A DNA stretch of 64,000 bases. Source: Ferrovibrio terrae (GTDB taxonomy: Bacteria; Pseudomonadota; Alphaproteobacteria; Ferrovibrionales; Ferrovibrionaceae). The stretch spans positions 4,066,001-4,130,000 of the forward strand of contig NZ_CP041636.1 of assembly GCF_007197755.1 (NCBI RefSeq), in the 5' to 3' direction. This document shows, in pieces, positions 8,571 through 16,821 of the stretch. Numbering within the stretch: the stretch's first letter is position 1; each line of letters begins with the position of its first letter. The notes below the pieces were generated by a model. It had not been told where the DNA came from. It saw nothing but the letters and a program-made list of their open reading frames with translations, and ran no database searches. Both the position numbers and the translations under genes were made by a program.

Positions 8571-8701
8571 TTTCGCCCAGCCTGAAAATTCAGGCACGTC
8601 AGAAGGTGCGTAAGGACCGCAGAATGCGGACCGCGGCAAAAAAGCCAGGGCGAGAGAGTAAAACGCAAAAGGCCGGTCAGAAGACCGGCCTTTTCGTTTT
8701 T
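8571..8701 (+). ncRNA. Candidate structured RNA or structured flgH 3' UTR
   Basis: After the flgH stop, TCGCCC (8573-8578) can pair with GGGCGA (8648-8653). Inside this closing stem are short hairpins: CCTGA/TCAGG (8581-8594), GCAC/GTGC (8594-8609), CCGCA/TGCGG (8617-8629) and GGC/GCC around an A run (8635-8646). A strong intrinsic terminator follows. The fold was derived by eye and I do not recognise the family. It could be a 3'-UTR-derived small RNA or only a structured tail. Confidence 0.3.
8667..8701 (+). terminator. Intrinsic terminator after flgH
   Basis: AAAAGGCCGGTC, loop AGAA, then GACCGGCCTTTT gives a perfect 12-bp stem, followed by CG and a further T run. The A/T flanks let it also work on the opposite strand, at the end of the convergent dksA-like gene. 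Confidence 0.9.
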
Positions 8702-8739
8702 CAGTTCAGCACTTCAAGCGACGAAGATATCGCCCCGGT

Positions 8740-9159
8740 CTATGTATCGTCCCGGTGCGTGCGCTCGCGGCGCTCGTGACGCTCCTGCGCTTCGATCGAC
8801 AGCGTGGCAATCGGGCGGGCTTCCAGGCGCTTGAGCGAGATCGGTTCGCCGGTCTCCTCGCAATAGCCGTAGGAACCATCGTCGATCCGCTTCATCGCGG
8901 CGTCGATCTTGGCGATCAGCTTGCGCTGGCGGTCGCGCGTGCGCAGCTCGAGAGAACGGTCAGTCTCGGTCGAGGCGCGATCAGCAATGTCGGGCTCCTG
9001 CGAGGTGTCTTCCTGCAGGTGCTGCAATGTCTGGTTCGATTCCCGCAGGATGTCTTCCTTCCAGGCCGTCAGCTTGCGGCGGAAGTATTCCTTCATGCGC
9101 GGGTTCATGAAGGGCTCACTCTCGGTCGGCTTATAATTCGCCTTCAATTGGATACCCAT
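8740..9159 (-). CDS. dksA: DksA/TraR-family RNA polymerase-binding regulator
   Basis: A 139-residue DksA-type protein: N-terminal coiled coil (about residues 20-105) and a C-terminal globular domain with YGYCEETGEPISLKRLEARP. Only one of the four usual zinc cysteines remains; the others are Thr, Ser and Ala (CEET and LSIEA), as in zinc-independent family members. It would act with ppGpp in the RNA polymerase secondary channel. GGAGGG lies 8 bases before the ATG. A possible promoter (TTGCCC at 9306-9311 and TAATTA at 9283-9288, 17 bp apart) faces it. It follows fliX on the same strand with a 157-bp gap and converges with flgH. Confidence 0.88.
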   Translation of the reverse strand: MGIQLKANYKPTESEPFMNPRMKEYFRRKLTAWKEDILRESNQTLQHLQEDTSQEPDIADRASTETDRSLELRTRDRQRKLIAKIDAAMKRIDDGSYGYCEETGEPISLKRLEARPIATLSIEAQERHERRERTHRDDT

Positions 9160-9316
9160 GTCAGAGACCCTCCAGGCGCCGTGGCGACTCCGATACCCCG
9201 GCCACGGCGCGCGGGAGTATATGAATCGGCCCGCCGCCGGGCAAGGCTGTCGATTGGCCGGGAAGTCGTTGATTTTATGATATAATTATGAATGGCCCAG
9301 CTTGTGGGCAATAAAA

Positions 9317-9748
9317 TTACAATCCGAGCTTGGCTAACTCGACCTCGCAGCGCAGCTCGATCTCGGCCATCACCTCGGCCAGCCTGGGGTCCAGCACCAT
9401 CAGTTTTTCGGCGCGCAACGTCTGCGCCAGCCTCTGCAGGCGGTCGGCCGGAATTGAGCCCATCAGCAGCCCATGGCGGATTTCCTCCAGCCGTTCGATC
9501 AGGGTCGAACCGCGCTGATAGGCGCGCTGCCGGTTCTGCCGGCCACCGGCCTGCTCGTCGACAGCCTGGATGGTCAGCATGGCGTCCAGCGCCGCAACCG
9601 GGGCAGCCTGCCCGACCTGGCCGGCAGGCTTTTCTGCGCCCTTCAGCATGCTGGCAAAGCTCGGCCCCCCGGCGCTGCTGCTGCCGGTCGAACGTTTGGG
9701 GCTGCCGGGCGCAATGCCTCCCGGACCGCGGATTTTGTCGATGCTCAT
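9317..9748 (-). CDS. fliX: Flagellar assembly regulator FliX
   Basis: A 143-residue protein with a flexible Gly/Ser-rich N-terminus and a helical C-terminal part (residues 75-143) containing RLEEIRHGLLMG and EVMAEIELRCEVEL, typical of FliX. In Caulobacter, FliX couples early flagellar assembly to the sigma-54 activator FlbD. The divergent place beside flgI is the same as in Caulobacter. It probably reads from the 192-bp fliX-flgI intergenic region. Confidence 0.9.
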   Translation of the reverse strand: MSIDKIRGPGGIAPGSPKRSTGSSSAGGPSFASMLKGAEKPAGQVGQAAPVAALDAMLTIQAVDEQAGGRQNRQRAYQRGSTLIERLEEIRHGLLMGSIPADRLQRLAQTLRAEKLMVLDPRLAEVMAEIELRCEVELAKLGL

Positions 9749-9873
9749 GGGAAATAATATCTCTTAACCGGGCGCATGGTGCCCGATAAGACTGACCGGG
9801 TAAAGACGGCATTTTTTGCCGGGCGGGGCCGGTTTTTCACTCCAACTGTCATATAATTCAACGAGTTAACCAT

Positions 9874-9889
9874 TGGCACGACAATCGCA
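9874..9889 (+). promoter_or_regulatory. Sigma-54-type promoter for flgI operon
   Basis: TGGCACGACAATCGCA has GG (9875-9876) and GC (9887-9888) exactly 10 bases apart and matches TGGCAC-N5-TTGCA with one mismatch. It lies 51 bp before the first flgI ATG. It is the second such site in the window upstream of a flagellar operon, which strengthens both calls. Confidence 0.7.
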
Positions 9890-9940
9890 TTAATAGGCAC
9901 GACAGAACCGGCATCCGTGGCCGGCTTTGCGTAGAGGAAG

Positions 9941-11263
9941 ATGACGATGACCCGTTTCGCCAAGGATACGTTCCGCCGCCTGCTCCAGGCCGCCGTCGCA
10001 GTGGCGCTGCTCGCCCTGCCGCTGCAGGCCCAGGCTGGCTCGCGCATCAAGGACATCGCCGATTTCGAAGGCATCCGCGACAACATGCTGGTCGGTTATG
10101 GCCTGGTGGTCGGTCTGGATGGCACCGGCGACAGCCTCACCAACTCGCCTTTCACCCGTCAGAGCCTGCAGGCCATGCTGGAGCGCTTCGGCGTCAATAT
10201 CCGCGACGCCGCCAACTTCCGTACGGCCAATCTTGCCGCGGTGATGGTCACCGCCACCCTGCCCCCCTTCGCCCGCCATGGCAGCCGCCTCGACGTCACC
10301 ATCTCCACGATGGGCGATGCCAAGAGCCTGCAGGGCGGCACGCTGCTGGTCACCCCGCTGCTCGGCGCCGATGGCGAAGTGTACAGCGTTGCCCAGGGCG
10401 CCGTTGCGATCAGCGGTTTCCGCGCTCAGGGCGCGGCCGCCCAGATCACCCGCGGCACGCCCACCTCGGGCCGCATTGCCAATGGCGCCATCGTTGAGCG
10501 CGAGGTCGGTTTCGAACTGACGTCGTTGCCGGTGCTGCGCCTGTCCCTGAAGAATCCTGACCTGACCACCGCGCGCCGCGTGAGCCAGGCCGTCTCCACC
10601 CTGGCCGGCATGCCGACCGCGCGCGCGCTGGACCCCTCCACCGTGCATATCGACATCCCGGAACGCTTCCGTCGTGACGTCGTCGGTTTCATGACCGAAG
10701 TCGAACAGCTGCAGGTCGAGACCGACCAGATGGCCCGCGTCGTGATCGACGAACGCTCCGGCACCATCGTGATGGGCCCGAATGTGCGCATCGACACCGT
10801 TGCGATCGCCCAGGGCTCGCTCACCGTCCGCATCACAGAAACCCCGCAGGTATCGCAGCCGCTGCCCTTCTCGCCGGCCGCCACCGCCATCCCGGGCATT
10901 GCCGGCTCCTCGGCCGCGACCGGCACCATCCAGGTGCCGCGCATCGGTCCCGACGGCCAGCCGGTTCGCAACGCGCAGGGCAACTTCGTGTTCGATACCA
11001 TCACCCAGGCTGTTCCCGGCACTGGCACTCCGACGATCCCCGGCGCCGCCGCCGGTGGCGCCCAGACCGTGGTTGTTCCGCGCACCGATATCCAGGTGGA
11101 CGACCAGAACCAGCGTCGCCTCGGTCTGCTGCCGCGCGGTGTGTCGCTGCAGGAACTGGTGGATGGCCTGAATGCGCTGGGCGTCGGTCCGCGCGACATG
11201 ATCACCATCCTGCAGGCGATCAAGGCCGCAGGCGCCCTGCAAGCCGAAATCCAGGTGATGTGA
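9941..11263 (+). CDS. flgI: Flagellar P-ring protein FlgI
   Basis: A 440-residue periplasmic ring protein with a Sec signal peptide (about residues 1-28, ending LQAQAG). Diagnostic motifs are SRIKDIADFEGIRDNML, LVVGLDGTGDS and the C-terminal VVVPRTDIQV. It is longer than usual (about 370 residues): between TETPQVSQPLPF near residue 305 and VVVPRTD near residue 375 there is an extra Pro/Gly/Ala-rich stretch of about 60 residues. An ATG at 9947 has better spacing from GAGG than the ATG at 9941, so the start is uncertain by two residues. It heads flgI-flgJ-flgN, under the sigma-54 site at 9874. Confidence 0.95.
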   Translation: MTMTRFAKDTFRRLLQAAVAVALLALPLQAQAGSRIKDIADFEGIRDNMLVGYGLVVGLDGTGDSLTNSPFTRQSLQAMLERFGVNIRDAANFRTANLAAVMVTATLPPFARHGSRLDVTISTMGDAKSLQGGTLLVTPLLGADGEVYSVAQGAVAISGFRAQGAAAQITRGTPTSGRIANGAIVEREVGFELTSLPVLRLSLKNPDLTTARRVSQAVSTLAGMPTARALDPSTVHIDIPERFRRDVVGFMTEVEQLQVETDQMARVVIDERSGTIVMGPNVRIDTVAIAQGSLTVRITETPQVSQPLPFSPAATAIPGIAGSSAATGTIQVPRIGPDGQPVRNAQGNFVFDTITQAVPGTGTPTIPGAAAGGAQTVVVPRTDIQVDDQNQRRLGLLPRGVSLQELVDGLNALGVGPRDMITILQAIKAAGALQAEIQVM

Positions 11264-11270
11264 GGCCATC

Positions 11271-11600
11271 ATGTCCGCAGCTATCGCTTCTCCCGCCATC
11301 AACACCTTCGGCCTCGAGCAGGCCCAGGCCGACCGCTCGAAGCTGAACAAGCTCGGCAACGCGAAGGACGATCCGCGCAAGACCGCGCAGGAATTCGAAG
11401 CCTTCTTCCTGTCGCAGATGTTTGAAGTGATGTCGGCCGGCGTGAAGACCGACGGCCCGATGGGCGGCGGCCAGGCCGAAGGCAAATGGCGTTCGTTCCT
11501 CAACGACGAGTACGGCAAGACGATGTCCAAGGGTCGCGGCATCGGTATCGCCAACATGGTCTATGACCAGATGATCAAGATGCAGGAGGCCCAGCCGTGA
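11271..11600 (+). CDS. flgJ: Rod-binding protein (FlgJ N-terminal type)
   Basis: A 109-residue protein equal to the rod-capping half of FlgJ, with the conserved AQEFEAFFLSQMFEVM and the C-terminal GIGIANMVYDQM. The muramidase domain of enterobacterial FlgJ is absent, as is usual in alphaproteobacteria, where a separate hydrolase is used. It starts 7 bp after flgI, and its stop overlaps the next gene by 4 bases. Confidence 0.9.
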   Translation: MSAAIASPAINTFGLEQAQADRSKLNKLGNAKDDPRKTAQEFEAFFLSQMFEVMSAGVKTDGPMGGGQAEGKWRSFLNDEYGKTMSKGRGIGIANMVYDQMIKMQEAQP

Positions 11601-12148
11601 ACCAGAAGCAGCAGCCGCAGCCGGCCCGCCAACCGCTCTCTCCCCGCGCTGCCCAGCGTCTGGGCGTCGACACGCCCCGGATGATGGACAATATCGGCCA
11701 GGGCGCCGTGCCACCCACCGTAGCGGAACTGAGCGATCTGGTGATCCAGCTCAAGGATGTCATGCAGGAAGAAACCGCGGCGCTGGAACGCTTTTCCTAT
11801 GACGGGTTGGAGCGCTCGACCGAGCAAAAGCGCATCATCTCGGGCCTGTTGCGCGACAAGCAGAAGGTTTTGCGCAAGCATCCCGATGCACTGGCCAGCG
11901 CACCGGAAGGTGAGCGCAAGCAGCTTGAAAAGCTGCTGGGCGAAATGCAGACCGTCGGCAAGCGCAATGAAATTCTCGTGCGCACGGCGCGCGACGCCAA
12001 TCAGAAACTGCTGAACGCCGTGATCCGTGGCGCCACCAAGCAGAACCAGCTTGGTACCGGCTACGGCAAGTCCGGCGCGATGACCGCGCTGACCGCCAAT
12101 TACGGCTCGCGCCAGCCGGTGTCGCTGTTCAGCAACGAGACCTGCTGA
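11597..12148 (+). CDS. FlgN-like export chaperone candidate
   Basis: A 183-residue, mainly helical protein with a GTG start that overlaps the rod-binding gene's stop (GTGA). The central part (about residues 45-150) is helical and charged, with DLVIQLKDVMQEETAAL and later KQKVLRKHP, resembling FlgN-type chaperones for hook-filament junction proteins. The tail (TANYGSRQPVSLFSNETC) is disordered. The family call rests on weak similarity and on the common flgI-flgJ-flgN order in alphaproteobacteria. Confidence 0.6.
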   Translation: MNQKQQPQPARQPLSPRAAQRLGVDTPRMMDNIGQGAVPPTVAELSDLVIQLKDVMQEETAALERFSYDGLERSTEQKRIISGLLRDKQKVLRKHPDALASAPEGERKQLEKLLGEMQTVGKRNEILVRTARDANQKLLNAVIRGATKQNQLGTGYGKSGAMTALTANYGSRQPVSLFSNETC

Positions 12149-12183
12149 ACATTTCCACCGTTCCCCCCCGCCAGTACCCACTT

Positions 12184-12217
12184 GCCCCGCCCGGAGAACC
12201 GGACGGGGCCTTCTTTT
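12184..12217 (+). terminator. Intrinsic terminator after flgN-like gene
   Basis: GCCCCG pairs with CGGGGC and, past one mismatch, CCGG pairs with CCGG around an AGAA loop; CTTCTTTT follows. It closes the flgI operon and lies just before the convergent PRC-barrel gene. Confidence 0.85.
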
Positions 12218-12229
12218 AGCGCGTTGCCG

Positions 12230-12781
12230 CTAATTGGTTGGCGGCGCCGGCCGGATCGGCCGAGAGGTATCCAGCGGCCCCTGTATAGGTGCTGCATTGT
12301 TGCCGGCGCGGTTCTGCCCAGTGCTATTCTGATCTGCCGGTGCGCGGCTGGGGCCCGGTTGCTGGTCGCTTGAGGCACGGCTGGGATCGCGATATTCCGG
12401 CATGGCGTTCAGCGTCTCGCGGCTGACATCTGTCTTCACCACGAGATCGCTGCCCTGGCTGCTGAAGCGCAAACGCTCAAATGGCAACACGACCTTGCGT
12501 TCGCCCATCCCCAGCACGCCGCCCATCGCAACGACAACGGCATTGACGCGACCGTCGGTCGTGACCAGCACCTCATCGACGTCACCAAGCTTGTCGTTCA
12601 CGGAATTCACGACATCAGCGCCGATCAGGCGTGCGCCCTTCACTTCCGCCGTTCCCGTGCCCGGGATCGGGACGATCGTATCTGACTTCGTTTTCGATTT
12701 TCCGGCATCCTGCGCCACGGCGAACCCAGACAGCGCCAGCAGCAAAGCGACGGCGGAAACAGCAGCGAGATTGCGTTTCAT
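12230..12781 (-). CDS. Exported PRC-barrel domain protein
   Basis: A 183-residue protein with a Sec signal peptide (about residues 1-23, ending AVAQ). A PRC-barrel-like domain follows (about residues 48-125, with VKGARLIGADVVNS and then VDEVLV, VNAVVVAMGGVLG and VVLPFERLRF), then a Pro/Gln/Asn-rich disordered tail. Exported PRC-barrel proteins of this size are common in alphaproteobacteria; their role is not established. It is a single gene, convergent with the flgI operon. Confidence 0.75.
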   Translation of the reverse strand: MKRNLAAVSAVALLLALSGFAVAQDAGKSKTKSDTIVPIPGTGTAEVKGARLIGADVVNSVNDKLGDVDEVLVTTDGRVNAVVVAMGGVLGMGERKVVLPFERLRFSSQGSDLVVKTDVSRETLNAMPEYRDPSRASSDQQPGPSRAPADQNSTGQNRAGNNAAPIQGPLDTSRPIRPAPPTN

Positions 12782-12916
12782 GGCATCCTCTTTCGTCTGT
12801 TTTCCCAGTCTTTAGATATAGGGCGCACGGCTCCGCCCGCCGTGGGATCAGGCCGATAATGCTGCAATATAGCTGTGATACTGAGCCGTTTAGCGGAACC
12901 CGAACGCAAAGCCTCG

Positions 12917-14749
12917 CTAGGCCGCGCGATCGTCCTCATGCGCCAGCACAACGTCGAGAAACGCCTGGCCGAACCGCTCCAGCTTGGCTTGGCCAATACC
13001 GTGAATGTCGGTCAGGCGATACAGGCTGGTCGGGCGTTTCGCGGCCAGCTCCAGCAAAGTGCGATCGGAAAAAATCACATAGGCCGGCTGCTGCAACTCG
13101 GCGGCAAGCTGGCGCCGCAGATTCTTCAGCGCCGACAGAAGACGCTGATCGGAGGGTTGCAGCGCAGTCTCCGCCATCGACGATCCGCTGCGCCGGCTGC
13201 GGTCGCGCTTTGCTGACAGGGATTCCTGCCGCATCTCGACTTTGCTCTGACCGCGTAGGACCAGGCGTCCGGCATCGGTGATGAACCAGCCGCCATGGCC
13301 CGCGATATCCAGCTCGATCAGACCGGCGCCATAAAGCTGGCGGAAGATCGAGCGCCAGCTGTTGGCATCGCGATCCTTGCCGACACCGAAGGTCGGCAGG
13401 CGATCATGCTCGCTGCGCAGAATGGCGTCGGTGGTGTTGCCCAGCAGGATCTGCACCAGATGCTCGGTGCCATACCGCTGGCCGGTGCGCATCATGGCCG
13501 AGAGTGCCTTCTGTGCTTCTGTGGTGCCATCGAACCGCGCCACGCCGTCCTGGCAGAGATCGCAATGGCCGCAGGGTTCGGAGCTTTCGCCGAAATAGGC
13601 CAGCAGCGTCTGGCGACGACAGCGCGGCGACTCACACAGCGCGATCAATGCATTAAAGCGCTGGCGCTCAATGCGCTTGCGTTCGTCCGAGGCCTCACCT
13701 TCCTCGATCTGCAGCCGGCGCAGACGCATGTCATCGAGGCCGTAGAGCGTCATGGTCTCGGCCGGCAGGCCATCGCGACCGGCGCGGCCGATTTCCTGAT
13801 AATAGGCCTCCACATTGCGTGGCATGTCGGCATGGCAGACAAATCGCACATCCGGCTTGTCGATCCCCATGCCAAACGCCACGGTCGCCACCATCACCAC
13901 ACCGTCTTCACGCAGGAAAGTATCCTGGTTGGCATCGCGCAGGCGTTGCTCCATGCCGGCATGGTAGGCCAGCGCGGTATGGCCCATGGCATTGAGCCCG
14001 GCGGCCAGATCTTCCGTGCGCTTGCGCGAAGAACAGTAAACGATGCCGCTCATGCCCCGGCGTGCGGCGATAAAGTCGCCGATCTGCTTTTTCGCGCTCG
14101 CCTTGGGCAGCATCATCAGATGCAGGTTCGGACGGTCGAAGCTGCGAATGAAGGTGCGCGGAGACGTCGCGAACAGCTTCTGCACGATATCGGCGCGGGT
14201 CGGCGCATCGGCCGTGGCCGTCAGCGCGATGGTGGTGATGTCGCCCAGCTCGGCCCGAATCTGCCCGAGCGCAAGGTATTCAGGCCGGAAATCATGCCCC
14301 CATTGCGACACGCAATGCGCCTCGTCAATCGCCAGCAGGTTGGCGCCGGAGCGCTTCAGCAATGCCACCGTGTCGGACCGCACCAGCCGTTCCGGCGCGA
14401 CATAGAGCAATCGCAATGTGCCTTCGCGCAAGTCGCGATAGACGCGCTGGTTCTCGGCCTCGTCATTGGCCGAGTTCAGACTCGCGGCATTGACGCCAAA
14501 GCCCTGCAACTGCCGCACCTGATCGCGCATCAGTGCAATCAGCGGCGACACCACCACAGTGAGACCGTTACTCAGGATCGCCGGCAATTGGTAGCAGAGC
14601 GACTTGCCGCTGCCGGTCGGCATCACGGCCAGCACATCCTCGCCCTCCAGCAGCACCTGCACGATTTCGGCCTGCCCGGCGCGAAAGCGCTCGAAGCCGA
14701 AAACCCTGTGCAGTGTCGATTCTGCCGCGTCTAGAGAGGACGATCCCAT
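12917..14749 (-). CDS. recQ: ATP-dependent DNA helicase RecQ
   Basis: A 610-residue 3'-5' superfamily 2 helicase. Walker A is TGSGKS (residues 45-50). The DEAH box lies in LAIDEAHCVSQWGHDF, motif VI in QEIGRAGRDG, the four-cysteine zinc site in CESPRCRRQ and CGHCDLC, then a winged-helix RQC region, then a C-terminal HRDC domain (about residues 525-600). The ATG at 14749 is preferred over a longer start at 14797 because AGGTGA precedes it and the extra residues have no similarity to RecQ. It stands alone between the PRC-barrel gene and the catabolic operon. Confidence 0.97.
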   Translation of the reverse strand: MGSSSLDAAESTLHRVFGFERFRAGQAEIVQVLLEGEDVLAVMPTGSGKSLCYQLPAILSNGLTVVVSPLIALMRDQVRQLQGFGVNAASLNSANDEAENQRVYRDLREGTLRLLYVAPERLVRSDTVALLKRSGANLLAIDEAHCVSQWGHDFRPEYLALGQIRAELGDITTIALTATADAPTRADIVQKLFATSPRTFIRSFDRPNLHLMMLPKASAKKQIGDFIAARRGMSGIVYCSSRKRTEDLAAGLNAMGHTALAYHAGMEQRLRDANQDTFLREDGVVMVATVAFGMGIDKPDVRFVCHADMPRNVEAYYQEIGRAGRDGLPAETMTLYGLDDMRLRRLQIEEGEASDERKRIERQRFNALIALCESPRCRRQTLLAYFGESSEPCGHCDLCQDGVARFDGTTEAQKALSAMMRTGQRYGTEHLVQILLGNTTDAILRSEHDRLPTFGVGKDRDANSWRSIFRQLYGAGLIELDIAGHGGWFITDAGRLVLRGQSKVEMRQESLSAKRDRSRRSGSSMAETALQPSDQRLLSALKNLRRQLAAELQQPAYVIFSDRTLLELAAKRPTSLYRLTDIHGIGQAKLERFGQAFLDVVLAHEDDRAA

Positions 14750-14855
14750 GTCACCTGCTGTGCGACGGCACCGATTCGCCGCCTGCACCACCGGCATAGC
14801 AAAGCAGGGGACGAGCCGCGAGGCCTACCGCGCCCGCCTGTGCAGGATTGGTGGT

Positions 14856-15413
14856 TTATCGCCGCACAGCGTCGAGATCGTTCCACACCTTCTGGTCGAC
14901 CAGTAGGCCGCCGCGCACCGTGAACCGGTCGATGAAGCGGATGCCGGAAAAAGCCGAACCGTCCGGCCACACGCCTTCCAGCGTGCCGAAACAGTAGACC
15001 ACGGCGCTTTCCATGCCCGGCACGGTGTCGAAACGCTCATAGGCCTTGCCGATCCGCTGGTAGCGCGGCCGGGCCCAGTCGATCAGTTCCTCGAGCTTCG
15101 CGAAACTCGCGCCGCCCGGAAAGGTCATGGCGAAATCCGCTGCCAGCATGGTTTTGGCGGCCGCGAGGTCGCGACGTTCCATGGCACCGAGGAAATCGCG
15201 CACGATCTGTTCCGGTGCTGGTGGCGGAGCCTTCGGGTTTTTTCGCTGGTTGCCGCGCCGGTAATTGCTCTGCTTCACTTCCTCGATCGCGATGGTAATA
15301 CCGTCCGGAATGGCTTCCAGCACCGTGCGGGTCACTGCGCTGTAGCCTTCGAGCAGACGATCGCGTACCGCCTCGTCGTAGCCTTCGATCAGTGTCACGC
15401 GGATCACCGGCAT
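14856..15413 (-). CDS. Tautomerase-SnoaL/NTF2-like fusion protein
   Basis: A 185-residue two-domain protein. Residues 1-62 look like a 4-oxalocrotonate tautomerase subunit: MPVIRVTLIEGY with Pro2 (the N-terminal base after Met removal), and later ITIAIEEVKQSNYRRG. Residues about 66-185 look like a SnoaL/NTF2-fold domain (AMERRDLAAAKTMLAADF, then VVYCFGTLEGVW). The two parts suggest a keto-enol tautomerisation with a small-molecule pocket. It is the last gene of the 15-gene operon, one base after the FAD-oxidoreductase stop. Substrate unknown. Confidence 0.7.
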   Translation of the reverse strand: MPVIRVTLIEGYDEAVRDRLLEGYSAVTRTVLEAIPDGITIAIEEVKQSNYRRGNQRKNPKAPPPAPEQIVRDFLGAMERRDLAAAKTMLAADFAMTFPGGASFAKLEELIDWARPRYQRIGKAYERFDTVPGMESAVVYCFGTLEGVWPDGSAFSGIRFIDRFTVRGGLLVDQKVWNDLDAVRR

Positions 15414-15414
15414 G

Positions 15415-16821
15415 TCAGCCTCCGTGTTTGATAAGCGTGGCAGCGGTACGTCCGGCTTTGGCGCCCAGTACGGTGGCCATCAGCAGACCATTGCCCGAAA
15501 GGTATCCATCGCGCCCCTGCCCCGAGAGGCCGCAGGCCGCACCGCCACCGGCGAGAAGATTCGGCAGTGGCGCGCCGTTCGCACGCAGCACACGGGCATC
15601 GCTGTCGACCCGCAGGCCGCCCTGCGTGTGGAACAGCGCGCCGGTCACTTTCACAGCATAGAAAGCACCTGCCAGTGCCGGCTTGCCGGTGAAATCACGA
15701 CCGAACCGGTCACTGCCCCGTCCCGCAGCCAGTTGCTGCGTCTCGGCCAGTGTCGCGGCCAGCGTCGCTGCCGGCAGGCCGCAGAGTTCGGCGAGCGCCC
15801 CGATACTGTCGGCCGAGCGGATCGCGCCAGCCTTCAGTGCCTCGCGGTAGTCCTCGAATTCAAGGCCGAGCTTGTGCAGGCGTTCGTCATAGATATTCCA
15901 GGCGATGGCTCCGGGCTGGGCAATGACGCGCATCGCCTGTTCGGAATAGCCGTCATGCTCGCAGGAAAATCGCTCGGCCTTCGCGTTGACCTGAAAGCCG
16001 CCTTCCATCATCAGCGCCCAGGAAATCAGGATGGCATGCGGCATCGCCAGCGAGCCATGGCCCTGATAGGCGCCGAGATGCCGTGTCGCTGCCCCGAGTT
16101 GCTCACCCCAGAGCAGCGCGTCGCCACGATTGCCGGTATGGCCGTAGTACATCGCGCCTTTCAGCTCGGGGATATGGCGCGCCAGGAGTTCGGCATTGCC
16201 GCCGAAGCCCGAACAGGCCAGCACCAGCGCTGTGCAGCCGATGCGTTCCGCGGCACCATCAGGCCGCTGCAGTTCGACGCCGCGCACGCGACCATCGGGA
16301 TCGGCAAACAATGTCGTGACCGAAGCATTGCAGACGATATCGATGCCGGCAGTGTTGGCCGCGGCCAGAAGACCGGCCACCAGATCGGCACCGCTGCGCG
16401 AAGCCGGCGCATGCATGCGCGGCTGGCTGTGGCCGGGATAGAGAAAACCTTCGACAAGCCTCAGCGGCACGTGATGCTGCTGCACCAGCCAGTCAATCAC
16501 AGGCCCGGAGGCAGCGCAGATGGCATCCACCATGACCGGATCGTTCTCGCCATGCGCCTTGGCCTGGATATCGGCCGAGAAGATGGCTGGCATATCGGTG
16601 ACGCCACGCGTTTTCTGCAGGGCCGTACCGGCGCCTGGAATCATGCCAGACGACATCGCCGTCGAGCCGCTGGGCGAGGCATCGCGCTCCAGCACCAGCA
16701 CATCAGCGCCAGCGTCGTGCGCTGCCAGCGCGGCAACCAGCCCGCAGGCGCCACCGCCGATCACCAGCACCGGCACGTCGAGCGGGAAGTCGATCCCCGC
16801 AGCCGGCAGGACCCTGCTCAT
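15415..16821 (-). CDS. FAD-dependent oxidoreductase, fumarate-reductase/KSTD type
   Basis: A 468-residue flavoprotein. The dinucleotide motif is VLVIGGGACGLVAALAA (GGGACG at residues 22-27) with an acidic partner ending VLVLERD. The C-terminal half carries LFHTQGGLRVD and later YLSGNGLLMATV, typical of the FAD_binding_2 family (fumarate reductase, 3-ketosteroid dehydrogenase). These enzymes add or remove hydrogen across a carbon-carbon double bond next to a carbonyl. It overlaps the upstream hydrolase by 4 bases. The substrate is not predictable; context suggests an unsaturated acid or a cyclic amide. Confidence 0.8.
   Translation of the reverse strand: MSRVLPAAGIDFPLDVPVLVIGGGACGLVAALAAHDAGADVLVLERDASPSGSTAMSSGMIPGAGTALQKTRGVTDMPAIFSADIQAKAHGENDPVMVDAICAASGPVIDWLVQQHHVPLRLVEGFLYPGHSQPRMHAPASRSGADLVAGLLAAANTAGIDIVCNASVTTLFADPDGRVRGVELQRPDGAAERIGCTALVLACSGFGGNAELLARHIPELKGAMYYGHTGNRGDALLWGEQLGAATRHLGAYQGHGSLAMPHAILISWALMMEGGFQVNAKAERFSCEHDGYSEQAMRVIAQPGAIAWNIYDERLHKLGLEFEDYREALKAGAIRSADSIGALAELCGLPAATLAATLAETQQLAAGRGSDRFGRDFTGKPALAGAFYAVKVTGALFHTQGGLRVDSDARVLRANGAPLPNLLAGGGAACGLSGQGRDGYLSGNGLLMATVLGAKAGRTAATLIKHGG

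Noticed and set aside
6942-8639. Long minus-strand open frame (565 residues) opposite flgA and flgH
   Set aside because: Antisense shadow of two certain flagellar genes; composition is Gly/His/Arg-rich without motifs.
9890-11557. Long minus-strand open frame (555 residues) opposite flgI
   Set aside because: Antisense shadow of flgI; spans the sigma-54 promoter and has no recognisable domain.
13295-14734. Plus-strand open frame (479 residues) opposite recQ
   Set aside because: Shadow of recQ, whose helicase motifs are all intact.
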